Under the pieces are notes generated by a model, which saw only the letters and a list, made by a program, of their open reading frames with translations, was not told where the DNA came from and did no database searches. Of a DNA stretch of 6,020 nt, positions 5,478-6,020 are shown one piece after another. Numbering within the stretch: position 1 is the stretch's first letter; the number at the start of each line of letters is the position of its first letter. The position numbers were made by a program, and so were the translations under genes. This DNA comes from Methanosarcinales archaeon (lineage in GTDB: Archaea > Halobacteriota > Methanosarcinia > Methanosarcinales > Methanogasteraceae): contig QMVM01000130.1 of NCBI GenBank assembly GCA_003661105.1, forward strand, positions 1 to 6,020, read 5' to 3'.

Positions 5478-6020
5478 TGAGGGTTGGAGTAATTGGCGTC
5501 GGCGCGATGGGACAGCATCACGCCCGCGTGTATCATGAGATGGATGGCGTGGAACTAATCGGTGTATCAGACGTTGATCGGCTGCGTGCAGAAGAGATCG
5601 CGGCGATGCACGGGGTGCAGGCATTCACCGACTACAGAGAGCTCCTTTTATGTGATCTTGATGCGGTGAGCGTCGCTGTTCCAACAACGCTGCACAAAAC
5701 CGTTGCGATGGATGTCATAAACGAGGGCGTGCACCTTCTCGTCGAGAAACCGATTGCAAGCACGGTCGAGGATGCGGATGAGATGCTATCGGCTGCAAAG
5801 GACGCGGGCGTGCGGCTAATGGTCGGGCATATCGAGCGCTACAACCCCGCGGTCGCCAAACTGAAAGAGATTATCGATTCGGGCTTGCTTGGGGACCTCG
5901 TCTCCATGAGCGCACGAAGGGTCGGTCCGCACAACCCGCGCATCCGGGATGTCGGGATCATCATGGATCTCGGCGTGCATGACATCGACACCATCTCATA
6001 CCTCTACAATGTGAAGGCAA
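5477..6020 (+). CDS. Gfo/Idh/MocA-family oxidoreductase, probable UDP-GlcNAc 3-dehydrogenase (partial, runs off window)
   Basis: The first 181 residues are present; full-length members have about 310-340. The N-terminal Rossmann fold shows GVIGVGAMGQHHARVY (4-19) with the NAD-binding GxGxxG. SDVD (31-34) closes the second strand and suggests NAD preference. The family's EKP motif (VEKPIAS, 89-95) carries the conserved Lys91. GHIERYNPAV (117-126) begins the substrate domain, and DLGVHDIDT (164-172) supplies the usual catalytic-region Asp/His. The GHIERYNPAV and DLGVHDID combination resembles the euryarchaeal enzyme that oxidises UDP-GlcNAc at C3 with NAD+, the first step before the aminotransferase and acetyltransferase encoded just upstream. 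Its ATG overlaps the aminotransferase TAA (TAATG), so the two genes are translationally coupled. An alternative is a WbpB/WlbA-type enzyme acting on UDP-GlcNAcA; the partial sequence cannot separate these. Confidence 0.9.
   Translation, partial: MRVGVIGVGAMGQHHARVYHEMDGVELIGVSDVDRLRAEEIAAMHGVQAFTDYRELLLCDLDAVSVAVPTTLHKTVAMDVINEGVHLLVEKPIASTVEDADEMLSAAKDAGVRLMVGHIERYNPAVAKLKEIIDSGLLGDLVSMSARRVGPHNPRIRDVGIIMDLGVHDIDTISYLYNVKA

Noticed and set aside
5007..5624. Long minus-strand frame antisense to the aminotransferase and oxidoreductase
   Set aside because: It is the shadow of two well-supported genes; its length follows from the G-rich insertion and codon bias.

Overview
The window looks like a chromosomal segment of a euryarchaeon of the methanogen/ANME type (class Methanomicrobia or relatives). 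The evidence is an archaeosortase, archaeal TATA-type promoter elements with probable short-leader or leaderless starts, an archaeal-type UppP, and a gene trio matching the euryarchaeal UDP-acetamido-sugar pathway known from Methanococcus maripaludis. No rRNA, tRNA or housekeeping marker is present, so the genus cannot be fixed from this window.

Layout. Positions 1-30 hold three 10-bp CAGATT-type direct repeats. Next to them lies a decayed, C-terminally truncated IS630-family transposase on the minus strand (core 102-818). Positions 819-1092 contain no convincing gene, but do contain two perfect inverted repeats; the second (1047-1065) abuts a TATA-like element in front of an archaeosortase gene (1105-1971, +). 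Four bases beyond the archaeosortase stop, on the opposite strand, is the broken 3' end of a gene whose product ended in a PEF-CTERM sorting signal (1976-2181, minus). This is the protein-sorting tag that archaeosortases of the ArtC type are thought to process. A VanZ-family membrane protein (2276-2764, +) follows and overlaps tail-to-tail with uppP, undecaprenyl/polyprenyl-diphosphatase (2741-3508, minus).

The region 3509-3695 is a divergent control region. It contains a hexamer repeat with quadruplex potential in the presumed uppP leader, a perfect TGTGA-N6-TCACA palindrome, and a TTTATAT box for the rightward operon. That operon encodes a left-handed beta-helix N-acetyltransferase (3696-4286), a PLP-dependent sugar aminotransferase (4308-5477) and the N-terminal part of a Gfo/Idh/MocA oxidoreductase (5477 to beyond the window). 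The oxidoreductase, aminotransferase and acetyltransferase would act in that order on UDP-GlcNAc to give UDP-2,3-diacetamido-2,3-dideoxyglucose, a precursor of diacetamido sugars in archaeal N-glycans.

The common theme is the cell surface. It combines processing and anchoring of exported proteins (archaeosortase and its relic substrate), recycling of the polyprenyl lipid carrier (UppP), and synthesis of an activated sugar for surface glycans. The most notable observations are the PEF-CTERM relic beside the archaeosortase, the glycine-rich insertion in the aminotransferase encoded by a strong G-quadruplex-forming stretch, and the structured control region between uppP and the sugar operon.
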